Shown: positions 1-8,676, counted from the first letter of the stretch. The stretch is 64,000 bases of DNA from Bacteroidota bacterium (GCA_018266835.1 JAFDZP010000005.1:496001-560000); one strand, 5' to 3'. Notes: generated by a model from the sequence alone, not told the origin. Numbers and translations are program-made.

Positions 1-377
1 ACTGTGTTAGAATCTTTAAATTTAATAAATCTAATTGTGTTTGGAAAAGTGTAAATTGAGTCCCAGGATAAACCTCCATCCGATGTTCTGATTAATGAAG
101 CTATATTACTACCTACAGAAAGTCCCTTATATTTATTTAAGAATTCTGCTGTTGAAAAATTGTTGTTTATGAAGTCGTGTCTTACCCAGTTTATACCAGA
201 ATTAGTTGTTTTGAATAATCCCCCCGGGCGAAATGCATACCCGTTAACAGAATCTGGGAATACAATTTTTGTAAATTCGCTCAAGCTATCATTACGATAC
301 TGAACGAACCATCCGCTCTGCGCAAAAATATTTTGCGCTGCAAACAAAACCATCAGAACAATAATCAATTTTTTCAT
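1..377 (-). CDS. Secreted Ycf48/BNR-repeat protein, 3' end cut by window edge
   Basis: The reading frame begins at an ATG (complement of 375-377) and stays open to the window edge, giving about 125 residues of an incomplete protein. It opens with a signal peptide (MKKLIIVLMVLFAAQNIFAQ). The mature part contains FKTTNSGINW and IRTSDGGLSW, the [ST]-x-[DN]-[GS]-G-x-[ST]-W turn that marks Ycf48/BNR-type beta-propeller blades. The next gene on the same strand starts 1498 bases away and ends 10 bases upstream of this start, so the two may be co-transcribed. The C-terminus is missing, so a T9SS sorting domain can be neither shown nor excluded, but the family context here makes one likely. Confidence 0.75.
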   Translation of the reverse strand, partial: MKKLIIVLMVLFAAQNIFAQSGWFVQYRNDSLSEFTKIVFPDSVNGYAFRPGGLFKTTNSGINWVRHDFINNNFSTAEFLNKYKGLSVGSNIASLIRTSDGGLSWDSIYTFPNTIRFIKFKDSNT

Positions 378-387
378 AATCTTTGAT

Positions 388-1875
388 TTATTTTACCATT
401 ACCATTTTCTTTGTCTCTTTAAATTCCCCTGCATTCAGAGTATAAAAATATATTCCGCTGGGAAGATTAAACTCCGATGAATTAAAATTCACTACATAGC
501 TTCCTGCGTTTTGCTTTTCGTTTACAAGAGCTGCAACTTCCTTCCCAAGTAAATCAAAAACTTTCAAGCTTATAAATCCGGATGATTTTATCTCGTAATT
601 TATTTTTGTAGTCGGGTTGAACGGATTGGGATAATTCTGCTCAAGTACATAATTTATATTTTCCTGCGCCGATGAAATATCATTTATCACATCAACTGCC
701 CATGATTCCACCAATGCCGTTTTACCGTTTATCTTCTGTTCCCACAATGCACGCATTTTATAAGTAGGACCGGTAAACAGCGGAGTGCTGATATCAAATT
801 TCTGAACTCCGGTAGTATCTGAAATATATATTTGCCTTACCTGATTATTTTGCGTAACGGCATATCTCCTGCAAAGACTTATGAATGTAGAGTCATTTCT
901 TTTTGTAATGCATCCAAAAGCGCTGAAGTATGTGAGCGTTAAAGCATCAGTTATAAACGGCATAAAAACACCTTTACCAAAGCTGTTAAAACCCTGAATA
1001 TAAGTAGTAATATTTGAACCAACTGTTCCGCCGGACATAACCGGTACAATAGAATTATTGTAATTTATAAGATAATATGGATATGAATCGACACTGAATG
1101 ATGTCCTGATTTTATGAGGTCTTGTTAACAAATTAATCTCATACCCTGACTGCCATGTATAACCTGTTGCTGCTGTAGTATTAAAATTTCGGATTCGTAC
1201 CTTAGAGTTAACGGCATTAATCATTTTATGAAATACTACAGAGAAAGGACTTCCGCCTGATTCCAGAACAGGATAGTAACATGATTCTGAAATTGTATCC
1301 GTAACATTTATCTCAGAATCCCATTGCTGAGTTGCTTTTATATACTTGTTTAAAAATATATCGGAGTTTCTGTTGAACGCTACCAGAACAAAATCAGATA
1401 AATTTAAGACTGCGGGCTGTTCTTCGTTACTGACAGTATTGGGAGTGTAAATTTGAGGAGACAACCAGCTTGTTCCGTTGTAGATAGAATAATTTAAATC
1501 CCAGTTCCCATTTTTATTTGTTTGCCAGATAAGAAAATCATTATATATTGCAGGATTTATATTTTGTTCAGTTGTTGAATTTGTAATTACAACTTCTTCT
1601 GCGTATCCTGTAAACGAAGCCTTTCTTACAATTATATCGCTTGCTCCGTTTGATTTATATCTTTCATAAACAAGCCATGAAGATGTTGATGAGGGACCCG
1701 TATTTCTCTTACTTTCAAAAACAGGATTTTTATAATCATAATCCGCTGAAGAGATCAGTGTTCTTACGGTATCGAAATTTGCTAACTGAGCAAATATATT
1801 TTGAGATGAAATTGAAAATAAAAATAGAATGGAAATTACTAAAACTGCTTTTAAAGGAAGTACTAAGCTTCTCAT
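388..1875 (-). CDS. Secreted protein with T9SS type A C-terminal sorting domain
   Basis: 495 residues. An N-terminal signal peptide (about residues 1-30, ending SSQNIFAQ) is followed by about 380 residues rich in short beta strands with repeated W-D-S and D-I-F-L-N patterns, suggesting a beta-propeller, though no named family was recognised. The last ~85 residues are a T9SS sorting domain: QNYPNPFNPTTKINY, then LKVFDLLGKEV, GSYVVNFN, SGIYFYTL and the closing KETKKMVMVK. Proteins with this domain are normally exported by Sec, then carried across the outer membrane by T9SS and the domain removed. Function of the mature region is unknown. It lies just upstream of the truncated gene at 1-377 on the same strand. 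Confidence 0.8.
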   Translation of the reverse strand: MRSLVLPLKAVLVISILFLFSISSQNIFAQLANFDTVRTLISSADYDYKNPVFESKRNTGPSSTSSWLVYERYKSNGASDIIVRKASFTGYAEEVVITNSTTEQNINPAIYNDFLIWQTNKNGNWDLNYSIYNGTSWLSPQIYTPNTVSNEEQPAVLNLSDFVLVAFNRNSDIFLNKYIKATQQWDSEINVTDTISESCYYPVLESGGSPFSVVFHKMINAVNSKVRIRNFNTTAATGYTWQSGYEINLLTRPHKIRTSFSVDSYPYYLINYNNSIVPVMSGGTVGSNITTYIQGFNSFGKGVFMPFITDALTLTYFSAFGCITKRNDSTFISLCRRYAVTQNNQVRQIYISDTTGVQKFDISTPLFTGPTYKMRALWEQKINGKTALVESWAVDVINDISSAQENINYVLEQNYPNPFNPTTKINYEIKSSGFISLKVFDLLGKEVAALVNEKQNAGSYVVNFNSSEFNLPSGIYFYTLNAGEFKETKKMVMVK

Positions 1876-2127
1876 AGCTTACCTCCGGTTTGAAGTTTAG
1901 AAGTGTATTTCTAATAAAACTTAATACTAAATATAACAAAAATCAAGGGCGATTTTGCTTTTAAATCTTAAATTAATAACTAAAAATTGTAAAGTTACCA
2001 GCTTTCATGTTTTTAGTACATAACAACAGTGACTATTTTATCAACTTTTTTTCACCCTGATATTTTTTTCATAAACTTGTCTTTAAATATTATCTGAAAT
2101 AAAATTTTCAGATTTACACTTAAAAGC

Positions 2128-2170
2128 AAAAAAAAATCGCAAAGCAATTGCTGCCCTGCGATTTTTTTTT
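2128..2170 (-). terminator. Rho-independent terminator behind the 704-aa gene
   Basis: A-tract plus TCGCA at 2128-2141 pairs with TGCGA plus T-tract at 2157-2170, giving a long A/T-rich stem that works on both strands. It sits 22 bases past the stop of the minus-strand gene at 2192-4306, whose transcript it should end. The loop contains a smaller AGCAATTGCT palindrome. Confidence 0.7.
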
Positions 2171-2191
2171 ATACGAATAAATACTAATATT

Positions 2192-4306
2192 CTATTTTAC
2201 TAATATCATTTTTCTTGTCTCACTGAAATCATTTGTTTTCAGTGTATAAAAATATACTCCACTGTTAAGCTCGGTTGCATTAAAATTAACTTCATAAGTT
2301 CCTGCAGAAAGATTTTCGTTAATCAAAGTTCTTACTTCTCTTCCTCTTATATCATAAATTTTTAAAGATGCGAACGAAGAATTTTTTATATCAAAATTTA
2401 TCTTTGTAGATGGATTGAACGGATTAGGATAGTTCTGCTTCAGTGCAAATCTTTCTGGAACCTGTGCGGAAGTCTGACCGACAAAAGTAAACCCGCCGTC
2501 AATTGTTCTGAAAGTATTTCCGCGTGAGCCGACTGCCCATCCTGTCATCTCATCGTAAAAATGTAAGCCGTATATTCCGTTAACAGAAGGAATAACCTGC
2601 TCTGCCCATGTTGCGCCGCCGTCAAGAGTTCTGAAAATTTTTCCGTTGTTGTAATCTACTCCGATGCAATATCCAACCTGCTCGCTCACAAATCTGATTC
2701 CAAAAAATACAGAACCGGGCTGCGCAGTTACATAGTAGCTGTTCCACGTTGCTCCGCCGTCTGTTGTTTTTATTACATCAGGGAAGTTAGGAATCCATCC
2801 TGTGTTTTCATTGATAAATGAAATGTCCCTGTTGCTTCCAGGTACAGATGACTGTACCCATGTTAATCCTGCATCGGTTGTTTTGTATAAATTATCCTGT
2901 CCTGTTACCCATCCTGTCTGACTGTTTATGAAACAGAAGCGGTTAAAATCCGAGCTTGCAGTTTTTACTACCTGCCATGTATTTCCGCCGTCGCCTGTTC
3001 TGTGAAGCTTGCCGTCAATTCCTGCTGCAAAACAAATCTGAGCACTGAGAGCATAGCATCTGTTTATTATTCCGGTTCCGTCAACTGACTGGTTTATCCA
3101 TGTAGCGCCGCCGTCAGTTGTCTTTTTAAAGTTGTTTACATCGGCAGCTATCCAGCCTGTATTTGCATTTACAAAATGAACTGCATTGAAGTAAGCAGTT
3201 GAACCTGTTGGAACTGCCGTCCAGTTTGCGCCTCCGTCAATTGATTTTATCAATGCTCCATTACCGCCGCAAGCCCATCCTGTTAACGGATTTAAAAATC
3301 TAACTTCATTCAAATCCTGCATGGTAGAAGCAGTTCTGGCATAAATCCAGTTTGATGCATAAAGCTCACCGCCTGTTGTGGTTTTATAAACCATACCGCC
3401 GTTGCCGACTGCATAGCCTGTCAGCGTATTAGTAAACTCCAAACCGTAGAATCCGAATGAAGGGTAAGCTTTTTGTTTAGTCCATGTTGCGCCGCCGTTA
3501 ACTGTCTTATAAATTCTTCCTTTGTAGTAATAATTTGAAGAGCCTATTATATAACCTGTCTGAGAATTTAAAAATCTTACTCCGTCAAAAACATTTCCGG
3601 AATCGGCAACTGCAAATGTCTGCCATGTATCTCCTCCGTCAGTTGTTCTTCTTACATTAGGATAACTTACAACCCAGCCAGTATTAGCAGTGATGAAACT
3701 TAAATCTCTGTTTGGACCTGTTAAAGAAAACTGAGTCCATGTATCTCCGCAGTTTGTAGTTTTCATTACGTAGTTAGTTCCTGATATCCATCCGGTCTGA
3801 TTATTTATGAAGCTGAATCTGTTGTAATCTGAATTTGCAGAATGAATCACTGTCCATGTTGTTCCGCCGTCAATCGTGCGGTAAAGCTTTCCCTGTGCTC
3901 CTGCAGCAAAACAGATTTGGTCAGTAAGCGCATAACATCTGTTTAGAATTCCTGTACCGGATACAACCTGATTTACCCAGGTATCGCCTCCGTCGGTAGT
4001 CTTCTTAAAATTATTTACATCGGCAGCAATCCATCCTGTCAGCGCATTCACAAACTGAACGGCATTAAAATATGCGGATGAACCTGTAGGAACAACAGAC
4101 CACGTAGCGCCTCCGTTAACGGTTCTTATTACTGCACCTGTACCTCCGCAAGCCCACCCTGTCTGTGAGTTAAGGAACTTGACTTCATTTAAATCCTGCG
4201 CAGTTACATTCTGAGAAATTCTATTCCAACCCGGCTGTGAGTAAAGGGAGTTTACAAACAGAAATAACACCTGAATTAAAATAAGTGAGAAAAATTTTGT
4301 TTTCAT
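2192..4306 (-). CDS. Secreted Ycf48-like double beta-propeller with T9SS sorting domain
   Basis: 704 residues. Signal peptide about 1-23 (ending NSLYSQ). Residues ~30-620 consist of Ycf48/Hcf136-like blades, each with a D/N-G-G-x-T-W turn followed by V-x-F-x-N-x-x-T-G-W. The propeller region is internally duplicated: a first block beginning TAQDLNEVKFLNSQTGW and a second beginning TMQDLNEVRFLNPLTGW match blade for blade over ~300 residues, including the near-identical stretch GWIAADVNNFKKTTDGG. The final ~85 residues form a T9SS sorting domain (QNYPNPFNPSTKINF to ETRKMILVK). Ycf48 itself is a photosystem II assembly factor, but secreted Ycf48-like repeats in non-photosynthetic bacteria have no established role, so a surface or adhesive function is only an inference. 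Confidence 0.85.
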   Translation of the reverse strand: MKTKFFSLILIQVLFLFVNSLYSQPGWNRISQNVTAQDLNEVKFLNSQTGWACGGTGAVIRTVNGGATWSVVPTGSSAYFNAVQFVNALTGWIAADVNNFKKTTDGGDTWVNQVVSGTGILNRCYALTDQICFAAGAQGKLYRTIDGGTTWTVIHSANSDYNRFSFINNQTGWISGTNYVMKTTNCGDTWTQFSLTGPNRDLSFITANTGWVVSYPNVRRTTDGGDTWQTFAVADSGNVFDGVRFLNSQTGYIIGSSNYYYKGRIYKTVNGGATWTKQKAYPSFGFYGLEFTNTLTGYAVGNGGMVYKTTTGGELYASNWIYARTASTMQDLNEVRFLNPLTGWACGGNGALIKSIDGGANWTAVPTGSTAYFNAVHFVNANTGWIAADVNNFKKTTDGGATWINQSVDGTGIINRCYALSAQICFAAGIDGKLHRTGDGGNTWQVVKTASSDFNRFCFINSQTGWVTGQDNLYKTTDAGLTWVQSSVPGSNRDISFINENTGWIPNFPDVIKTTDGGATWNSYYVTAQPGSVFFGIRFVSEQVGYCIGVDYNNGKIFRTLDGGATWAEQVIPSVNGIYGLHFYDEMTGWAVGSRGNTFRTIDGGFTFVGQTSAQVPERFALKQNYPNPFNPSTKINFDIKNSSFASLKIYDIRGREVRTLINENLSAGTYEVNFNATELNSGVYFYTLKTNDFSETRKMILVK

Positions 4307-4839
4307 AGCTGTGAATTAATTTACTGAAAGAGTGACTGAAAAAAAATTGGTAAAAAAAATTCAGATTAAAAAATGGGAATAGGTTTTATAAAAACTAAAA
4401 TATATTTCTTTACAGGGAAAGCAAAGAGTTACAATATTATCTTTTAATTTCTCTTTTGAGGAATGTTTAATATGATAAAATTAAGATTTAAAAAAATAAA
4501 AAGAAAGTATTTTATTATCCTTTTGGTAAGTAAAATAAGTTAAAGTAGTTTTTTAAATTTGCAAACATGTTATTTATTTTAAGAAAATGTTACAATAAAA
4601 TTTAAAGAAAATTTTCAGTATTAATACGGAAAAAGCTTTCAGGTATTTACCCAACTAATTGTTTTGAATTTATCGTTTTTAAGTTTTAAATTGATTTATA
4701 GTGAGTGGTTGTAACCAAGTTAGGTAAGAACTTGCGTTGTTCAAATTGAGTTTAATTTCGAGGTTCTGAAAATTCGATAATTAAAACTTCTCTATAGGCA
4801 AGTGTATGTTAATCTAAAATTGGTTTTTTTTGAATACTC
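4307..4839. other. AT-rich spacer, nothing convincing
   Basis: 533 bases between the divergent gene starts at 4306 and 4840. It is very AT-rich with long A and T runs. The only marked item is a GGTT-GT-AACC inverted repeat at 4707-4716, too short to call an operator. It presumably holds the promoters of both flanking genes. Confidence 0.5.
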
Positions 4840-5085
4840 ATGAAGTCAAACAAAACGACAGATATAGAGCAGTTCGTTATCAATACAGCAAGAGAGAAAA
4901 GAATGCAGAAAAGCATTTCACAAAGTGAATTAGCCCATCTGCTGAATGTATCACCGGGTTTTATCGGAAAGGTCGAAAGCTCTAACTATACGAGCAAGTA
5001 CAACCTGAATCATATAAATAAGTTAGCGGATATTTTTAAATGCTCTCCGCGGGCTTTTTTACCGGAGACATCAATTTCAAGCTAG
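4840..5085 (+). CDS. Small XRE-family HTH transcriptional regulator
   Basis: 81 residues made almost only of one helix-turn-helix domain of the Cro/C1 (XRE) type. Residues ~10-75 show the pattern REKRMQKSISQSELAHLLNV, then SPGFIGKVESS as recognition helix region and LADIFKCSPRAFLP as the last helix. No second domain is present, so it is a bare DNA-binding protein. The gene is followed on the same strand by a 133-aa gene after 157 bases that contain a strong hairpin (5118-5140). Such small XRE proteins may be autoregulators of a neighbouring gene, but nothing here identifies the target. Confidence 0.8.
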   Translation: MKSNKTTDIEQFVINTAREKRMQKSISQSELAHLLNVSPGFIGKVESSNYTSKYNLNHINKLADIFKCSPRAFLPETSISS

Positions 5086-5117
5086 CTGTTGCTTACCGCG
5101 ATAGTACTTTCATAAAA

Positions 5118-5140
5118 AGGATTTAGGGGGAGTAAATCCT
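5118..5140 (+). other. Perfect hairpin between the XRE gene and the 133-aa gene
   Basis: AGGATTTA (5118-5125) and TAAATCCT (5133-5140) form an 8-bp perfect stem around a GGGGGAG loop, 32 bases after the XRE stop codon. No T-run follows, so it is not a standard terminator. A G-rich loop of this kind could pair with a ribosome binding site or bind protein, or could be an operator palindrome for the XRE protein. Confidence 0.4.
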
Positions 5141-5242
5141 AAAATATAAAATAAATTATTTGTTCATCTTTCGATAGGCACAGTCGGAAATGAGAAGGCA
5201 TTACTTTGCCTAAAAATTTTCATTAACTATCTGCTTATCATT

Positions 5243-5644
5243 ATGTATGAACTGAAAATCATTTCAGCATATCAAAGAGGGAAATTAAACTCCGAATATA
5301 TTCTTATTGAAGTCCTTCGTGATACCAATTTGCATAACTACATCCTGTTCGATTCCTCTTATACAGAATTTCACTCTGCATCGAATGAATTTAAGCACAC
5401 TTACTGGTTCCCCTACTGCGAGGTAAGGGAGGGAGACTACGTCTATCTCTACTCAGGCATGGGAGAGAACCGTAAGTCATATGATAACGCCTTAGATTAC
5501 ACTGAATATTTATTTTACTGGGGAAGACAGGAAAGTGCATGGGATCGCGGCATGGAAACTGCTTTTCTTTTTAGAATAAATCTTCCGCCTCAGATTTGCA
5601 ACATTGAACGCAACATCGAGCCGGAGGTAAGAAAGCTGGCGTAA
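5243..5644 (+). CDS. Hypothetical protein, beta-rich, possibly lamin-tail-like
   Basis: 133 residues, no signal peptide and no membrane segment. The pattern NLHNYILFDSSY, then FPYCEVREGDYVYLYSGMG, then YWGRQESAWDRGMETAFLF resembles the core of small lamin-tail-like (LTD) beta-sandwich proteins, where G-D-x-V-x-L-Y is followed by Y-W-G-x-x-x-x-x-W-x-x-x-G-x-x-A-x-L. This is a recollection of the family pattern, not a search result. It follows the small XRE regulator on the same strand and precedes the 250-bp tandem duplication. Codon use and length support a real gene. Function unknown. Confidence 0.6.
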   Translation: MYELKIISAYQRGKLNSEYILIEVLRDTNLHNYILFDSSYTEFHSASNEFKHTYWFPYCEVREGDYVYLYSGMGENRKSYDNALDYTEYLFYWGRQESAWDRGMETAFLFRINLPPQICNIERNIEPEVRKLA

Positions 5645-5649
5645 TCTAA

Positions 5650-6340
5650 TTAATAATTAATAATGAGTAATTAATAATTCTAAATTTGTAATAGAAAATT
5701 TAAAAAGGGAAAAATATTAATTATCCAGAATTGTAAAACGGCAGTAGAAAAATTGAGAAGGAAAATATTATTCTTTATCCATAATTGTAAATCGGAGTTA
5801 GAAAATTTTGAAAGGAAAAAAATTATTCATTATTAATTATTAATTATAAGAACTTGCTCGTAATCGGCAGTGGTTTGCCAGGGGAAAAATCCGCTGCCGG
5901 AGCTTTTATCTAATTAATAATTCTAAATCGGTAGTAGAAAATTTGAAAAGGAAATTATTATTTGTTATTCATAATTGTAAAACGGTAGTAGAAAAATTGA
6001 GAAGGGAAATATTATTCATTAACCATAATCATAAATTGGAGTTAGAAGATTTTGAAACGAAAAAAATTATTCATTATTAATTACTAATTATTAATTATAA
6101 GAACTTGCTCGTAATCGGCAGTGGTTTGCCAGGGGAAAAATCCGCTGCCGGAGCATTTATCTAATGAATAATTAATAATGTGTAATGAATAATTTTAAAT
6201 CTGTGATAGAAAAATTTGAAAGAATAAAAATTATTCATTATTAATTACTAATTATTAACTATAAGAAGGTGATAGAAAATTTGGAGGGAAAAAATTATTC
6301 ATTATTAATTATTAATTATTAATTATAAGAATGGTAACTT
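5650..6340. repeat. 250-bp tandem duplication with heptamer-rich spacers and hairpin
   Basis: The sequence at about 5690-5935 recurs at about 5940-6186 with an offset of 250-251 bases, and a shorter degenerate third copy runs to about 6335. Each full copy holds three blocks of the form GTAGAAAAATTGAGAAGG, then an AT-only run built from TAATTAT-type heptamers, then a GC-rich insert (5849-5903 and 6100-6153). The insert folds as CGGCAGTGG / CCGCTGCCG, a 9-bp stem with one G-T pair and a 17-base loop. No open reading frame of note lies inside. A fragment of the genome's other repeat family (TTAAACCACCCCTAA) follows at about 6393-6407. Confidence 0.8.
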
Positions 6341-6508
6341 TTGCGATTTTAAGCTAAAATTAGTATAAATATATTTTAATTTTTTTTTAAATTAAACCAC
6401 CCCTAATGGTTAAATGCATCCTCTCACTGTGGGAGAAATCGAATAAAAAACATAATTTAACGAGGTCAGAAACTCCGTATACCTGCTTTACATAATACGG
6501 AGGCCCCC

Positions 6509-6556
6509 GCTCTCCCTTATTTCCATATACTGCTTAAAAAGGGAGAGCATTTTTTT
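6509..6556 (+). terminator. Hairpin with plus-strand T-run
   Basis: GCTCTCCCTT (6509-6518) pairs perfectly with AAGGGAGAGC (6539-6548), followed on the plus strand by ATTTTTTT. It directly abuts the stop codon of the minus-strand gene ending at 6555. The T-run orientation would stop plus-strand transcripts coming from 5243-6400 before they run into the convergent gene. A second inverted repeat, CTCCGTAT/ATACGGAG (6472-6503), lies just before it. Confidence 0.55.
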
Positions 6557-7286
6557 AATATGTCTCGTAGCTATAACTTCCTTTCCTCACTCCCTCAGAG
6601 TAAGTGCTTTGGTAACCTGTTTCCTTTATCAAGCCGTTATCGAAGTACTCAAAAGTTTTCTTCGAGGAAAAAGTTTCTTTGCCCGTCTTGCAGTCCTTAT
6701 CATAATCTTCGTTGATAATTAAGTTAGCTCCGTCGTAAGTATATCGTGTTCCAAGAGCACTTTCATCGCCGGGTTTGCATCGAGTTTCTATAGAGATCAG
6801 CAGGTCGCCGCTGTAAGTCATTTTGTAATTCAGTTCCCCTGCGGGGTTGTTACTGCCCTTATTATAATAAGTAATCTTTACTGCATTACCCTGCGAATCG
6901 TTTTCATAGTAAGTAATATCTTCCTGGCTTCCCGATGCAACGGATTTTATCATAAAACCGTTATCGTCATAGGTAAATTCATTGGTAACTCCGTCACCTG
7001 TTTCATAGCCGAAGTATGATTCGCTTTCAAGCAATCCCTTTGAATTATATTTGAAAGTCGTGCTGTAAGATTCTTTACCGTTATCATAGTTTATAATCTC
7101 AGTCGGTCTTCCCTTCTTATCGTACTTGGATATAGTCTTGCTGCCGTCGCTGTAGATAATTGTTTCAGTCTTAACTTTGTTCTTTTTGTAAACAGCATAT
7201 TGCTTTTCAAGGTCATACCTTGACTGCGAATAAGCTTGAGCTGTAAAAAATACGATTAAAAGTCCAATGAGAGAGAGTTGTTTCAT
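6555..7286 (-). CDS. Secreted YD/RHS-like repeat protein
   Basis: 243 residues with a signal peptide (MKQLSLIGLLIVFFTAQAYSQ). The rest is a run of short beta-hairpin repeats of the YD type: YDKKGRPTEI, KYNSKGLLESE, TYDDNGFMIKS, NDSQGNAVKI, TYDGANLII and FEYFDNGLIKE. Each has an aromatic-x-x-x-G pattern followed by a charged or hydrophobic strand, as in RHS proteins and in YwqK-like repeat proteins. There is no RHS core, toxin domain or T9SS sorting domain, so it is probably a periplasmic or surface protein that is simply a repeat scaffold. It is convergent with the repeat region to its left and has no obvious operon partner. Confidence 0.75.
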   Translation of the reverse strand: MKQLSLIGLLIVFFTAQAYSQSRYDLEKQYAVYKKNKVKTETIIYSDGSKTISKYDKKGRPTEIINYDNGKESYSTTFKYNSKGLLESESYFGYETGDGVTNEFTYDDNGFMIKSVASGSQEDITYYENDSQGNAVKITYYNKGSNNPAGELNYKMTYSGDLLISIETRCKPGDESALGTRYTYDGANLIINEDYDKDCKTGKETFSSKKTFEYFDNGLIKETGYQSTYSEGVRKGSYSYETY

Positions 7287-7360
7287 ATATTTTTAAGATT
7301 TAAAATTGAAATTAAAAAAGTCGGGTTTTAGTCGGGTTTTTCTGCAAAATAAAATCATGT

Positions 7361-7395
7361 AACTCATATCTCATAACTCATATCTCATAACTCAT
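7361..7395. repeat. Heptamer tandem repeat, 5 units
   Basis: Units AACTCAT and ATCTCAT alternate five times in register between the divergent genes at 7286 and 7551. Confidence 0.75.
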
Positions 7396-7550
7396 AACTA
7401 AAACCTCCGCAATTTACAATTTTCGGAAATACAATAAAATGAACTCTTCCCTATTAGTATTTATAGGGAATTTTAAAAATGAATTGTAAAAAATTAATTT
7501 ATATTTTAGTTTATGTGCATTGTATAAATTTCCCTTAATTTATTAACCAT

Positions 7551-8090
7551 ATGAAAAGAATTACTTTTTTGTTAAGCAGTATTATAATTTTTTGTTCTGT
7601 ATCACTTTATTCTCAGGATTTAAAAGTCACACAGGAATATGATAAATTTGATAAAGCAAATAAAATCACTTTAAAAACAATGCTGAGCTTTGATGAAAAT
7701 GAGTCAGCAGGATTTATGGAGGCAAATAATCTTTTCCTTAACCCATATTTGATTATAGGAGAAACTGATACAACTCTTACTATGAATATGAGATATGCCA
7801 GCACTAAGCTGAAGCAGTTCTTAATGGTAAAACAATATGATAAAGCTAAGCTTTTAATTGATAATAAGCCTTTTGAAGTCGTTGCTCTTACTGCATCCGA
7901 TACAGCATCAGGAGATATTGTGCTGGAAAATATAACTTATACTTTTCCTAAAGAACTGGCACAGGCAGTAAGCACTTGCAAATCTTTTGAAATGAAAATT
8001 AAAGGCAGTAAAAACACAAGCAGCGGCAAGATGGATGATGACGACCTTGCAATCCTCAGAAAATTTCTTAAAAAATACTACATAAAATAG
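7551..8090 (+). CDS. Hypothetical secreted protein
   Basis: 179 residues. A clear signal peptide (MKRITFLLSSIIIFCSVSLYSQ) is followed by a soluble domain with alternating beta strands (TLKTMLSFDENES, YLIIGETDTTLTMNMRYAS, FEVVALTASDTASGDIVLENITY) and a helical lysine-rich end (DDDDLAILRKFLKKYYIK). No family was recognised. The absence of a T9SS sorting domain suggests a periplasmic location. It stands alone between a heptamer repeat and tRNA-His; the tRNA has its own promoter-like element just after the stop codon. Confidence 0.7.
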   Translation: MKRITFLLSSIIIFCSVSLYSQDLKVTQEYDKFDKANKITLKTMLSFDENESAGFMEANNLFLNPYLIIGETDTTLTMNMRYASTKLKQFLMVKQYDKAKLLIDNKPFEVVALTASDTASGDIVLENITYTFPKELAQAVSTCKSFEMKIKGSKNTSSGKMDDDDLAILRKFLKKYYIK

Positions 8091-8109
8091 TTTTAGGCAA
8101 AAAACTGAA

Positions 8110-8140
8110 TTGAATTAGACGCTTAAAAAAGGTAAATTGT
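8110..8140 (+). promoter_or_regulatory. Probable tRNA-His promoter
   Basis: TTG at 8110-8112, a 20-base spacer, then TAAATTGT at 8133-8140, close to the TAnnTTTG -10 element of Bacteroidota. It lies 8 bases before the first tRNA base. Confidence 0.4.
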
Positions 8141-8147
8141 ATAACAT

Positions 8148-8221
8148 GGCGGATATAGCTCAGTAGGTAGAGCGTCAGATTGTGGCTCTGAATGTCACGG
8201 GTTCGAGCCCCGTTATTCGCC
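8148..8221 (+). tRNA. tRNA-His (GTG)
   Basis: A full cloverleaf can be folded. The acceptor stem is GCGGATA/TATTCGC with one G-T pair; the D arm GCTC/GAGC and the anticodon stem TCAGA/TCTGA hold the loop TTGTGGC with anticodon GTG; the T arm is ACGGG/CCCGT with loop TTCGAGC. The extra G at 8148 (G-1) faces C73 at 8221, the identity pair specific to tRNA-His. The bases after C73 are CACCA, so the CCA end is not encoded directly after position 73 and is probably added enzymatically. A strong terminator follows immediately. Confidence 0.95.
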
Positions 8222-8230
8222 CACCACTTA

Positions 8231-8268
8231 GACCTGTCAGGTTTTTAATCCTGACAGGTCTTTTTTTT
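8231..8268 (+). terminator. Terminator of tRNA-His, member of the GACCTG hairpin family
   Basis: GACCTGTCAGG (8231-8241) and CCTGACAGGTC (8250-8260) form an 11-bp perfect stem with an 8-base loop, followed by eight T residues. It is one of four copies of the same 30-base hairpin in this window (see also 8597, 16304, 18655). Confidence 0.85.
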
Positions 8269-8283
8269 GCTGTTTAACTATTT

Positions 8284-8590
8284 TATTTGCCGTTGTTGAT
8301 CTAGCGACCAACAACTAAACCGTGTGACTGTTGGTCGGGAGACCAACAGCGGCGTGAGGAATGTCTGACCTTGTCCTCCCCCTTAACAAGAGCTTGTCCC
8401 GCACTTGATGCGGGAGAGAGGTAGAGGGGGTTTAATGTTTCTAGTAAATCAAGTTACTCGTTAAACCACCCCTAACCCCTCCTTAGTAAGGAGGGGAACT
8501 TAAGCACAAAAAAACCTGATTCCACTTTCGCAAAATCAGACAGCATAACCCCCTCCTTCTCAAGGAGGGGGAAGGGGGTGGTTATCAATA
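8284..8590. repeat. Composite palindromic repeat cluster
   Basis: A chain of short palindromes without coding potential: GTTGTTG/CAACAAC (8292-8315), GTTGGTC/GACCAAC (8330-8347), CCCGCA/TGCGGG (about 8398-8414), CCCCTCCTT-AGT-AAGGAGGGG (8476-8496) and CCCCCTCCTT-CTC-AAGGAGGGGG (8549-8571). The same blocks in other combinations recur near 11750-12150, 16550-16660, 18490-18560 and 20640-21050, which marks a family of interspersed elements. Confidence 0.8.
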
Positions 8591-8626
8591 AAAAAAGACC
8601 TGACAGGATTGAAAACCTGTCAGGTC
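8590..8626 (-). terminator. Terminator of the 960-aa gene, GACCTG hairpin family
   Basis: GACCTGACAGG (8597-8607) and CCTGTCAGGTC (8616-8626) form an 11-bp stem. Read on the minus strand it is followed by seven T residues (8590-8596), so it fits as terminator of the gene ending at 8677. Confidence 0.7.
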
Positions 8627-8637
8627 CGATGAGCTTA

Positions 8638-8668
<31 letters not shown>

Positions 8669-8676
8669 GCTACCTT

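Noticed and set aside
2192..4306. Photosystem II assembly factor Ycf48
   Set aside because: Only the blade type matches; a signal peptide, duplicated propeller and T9SS domain show a surface protein, and no photosynthesis genes are in the window.
4840..5644. Toxin-antitoxin pair
   Set aside because: The regulator and the 133-aa gene are separated by 157 bases with a hairpin, and the second protein shows no toxin motif; two adjacent small genes are not enough.
5650..6340. CRISPR-like array of repeats
   Set aside because: The repeated units are 250 bases long and AT-rich, spacers are not unique, and no cas genes are present in the window.
8148..8225. CCA end encoded in tRNA-His
   Set aside because: CACCA follows C73, so the CCA triplets seen are not in register with positions 74-76.
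8231..8260. Riboswitch at the GACCTG hairpin
   Set aside because: A simple 11-bp stem with 8-base loop and T-run is explained as terminator or repeat; no aptamer-like second structure is visible.
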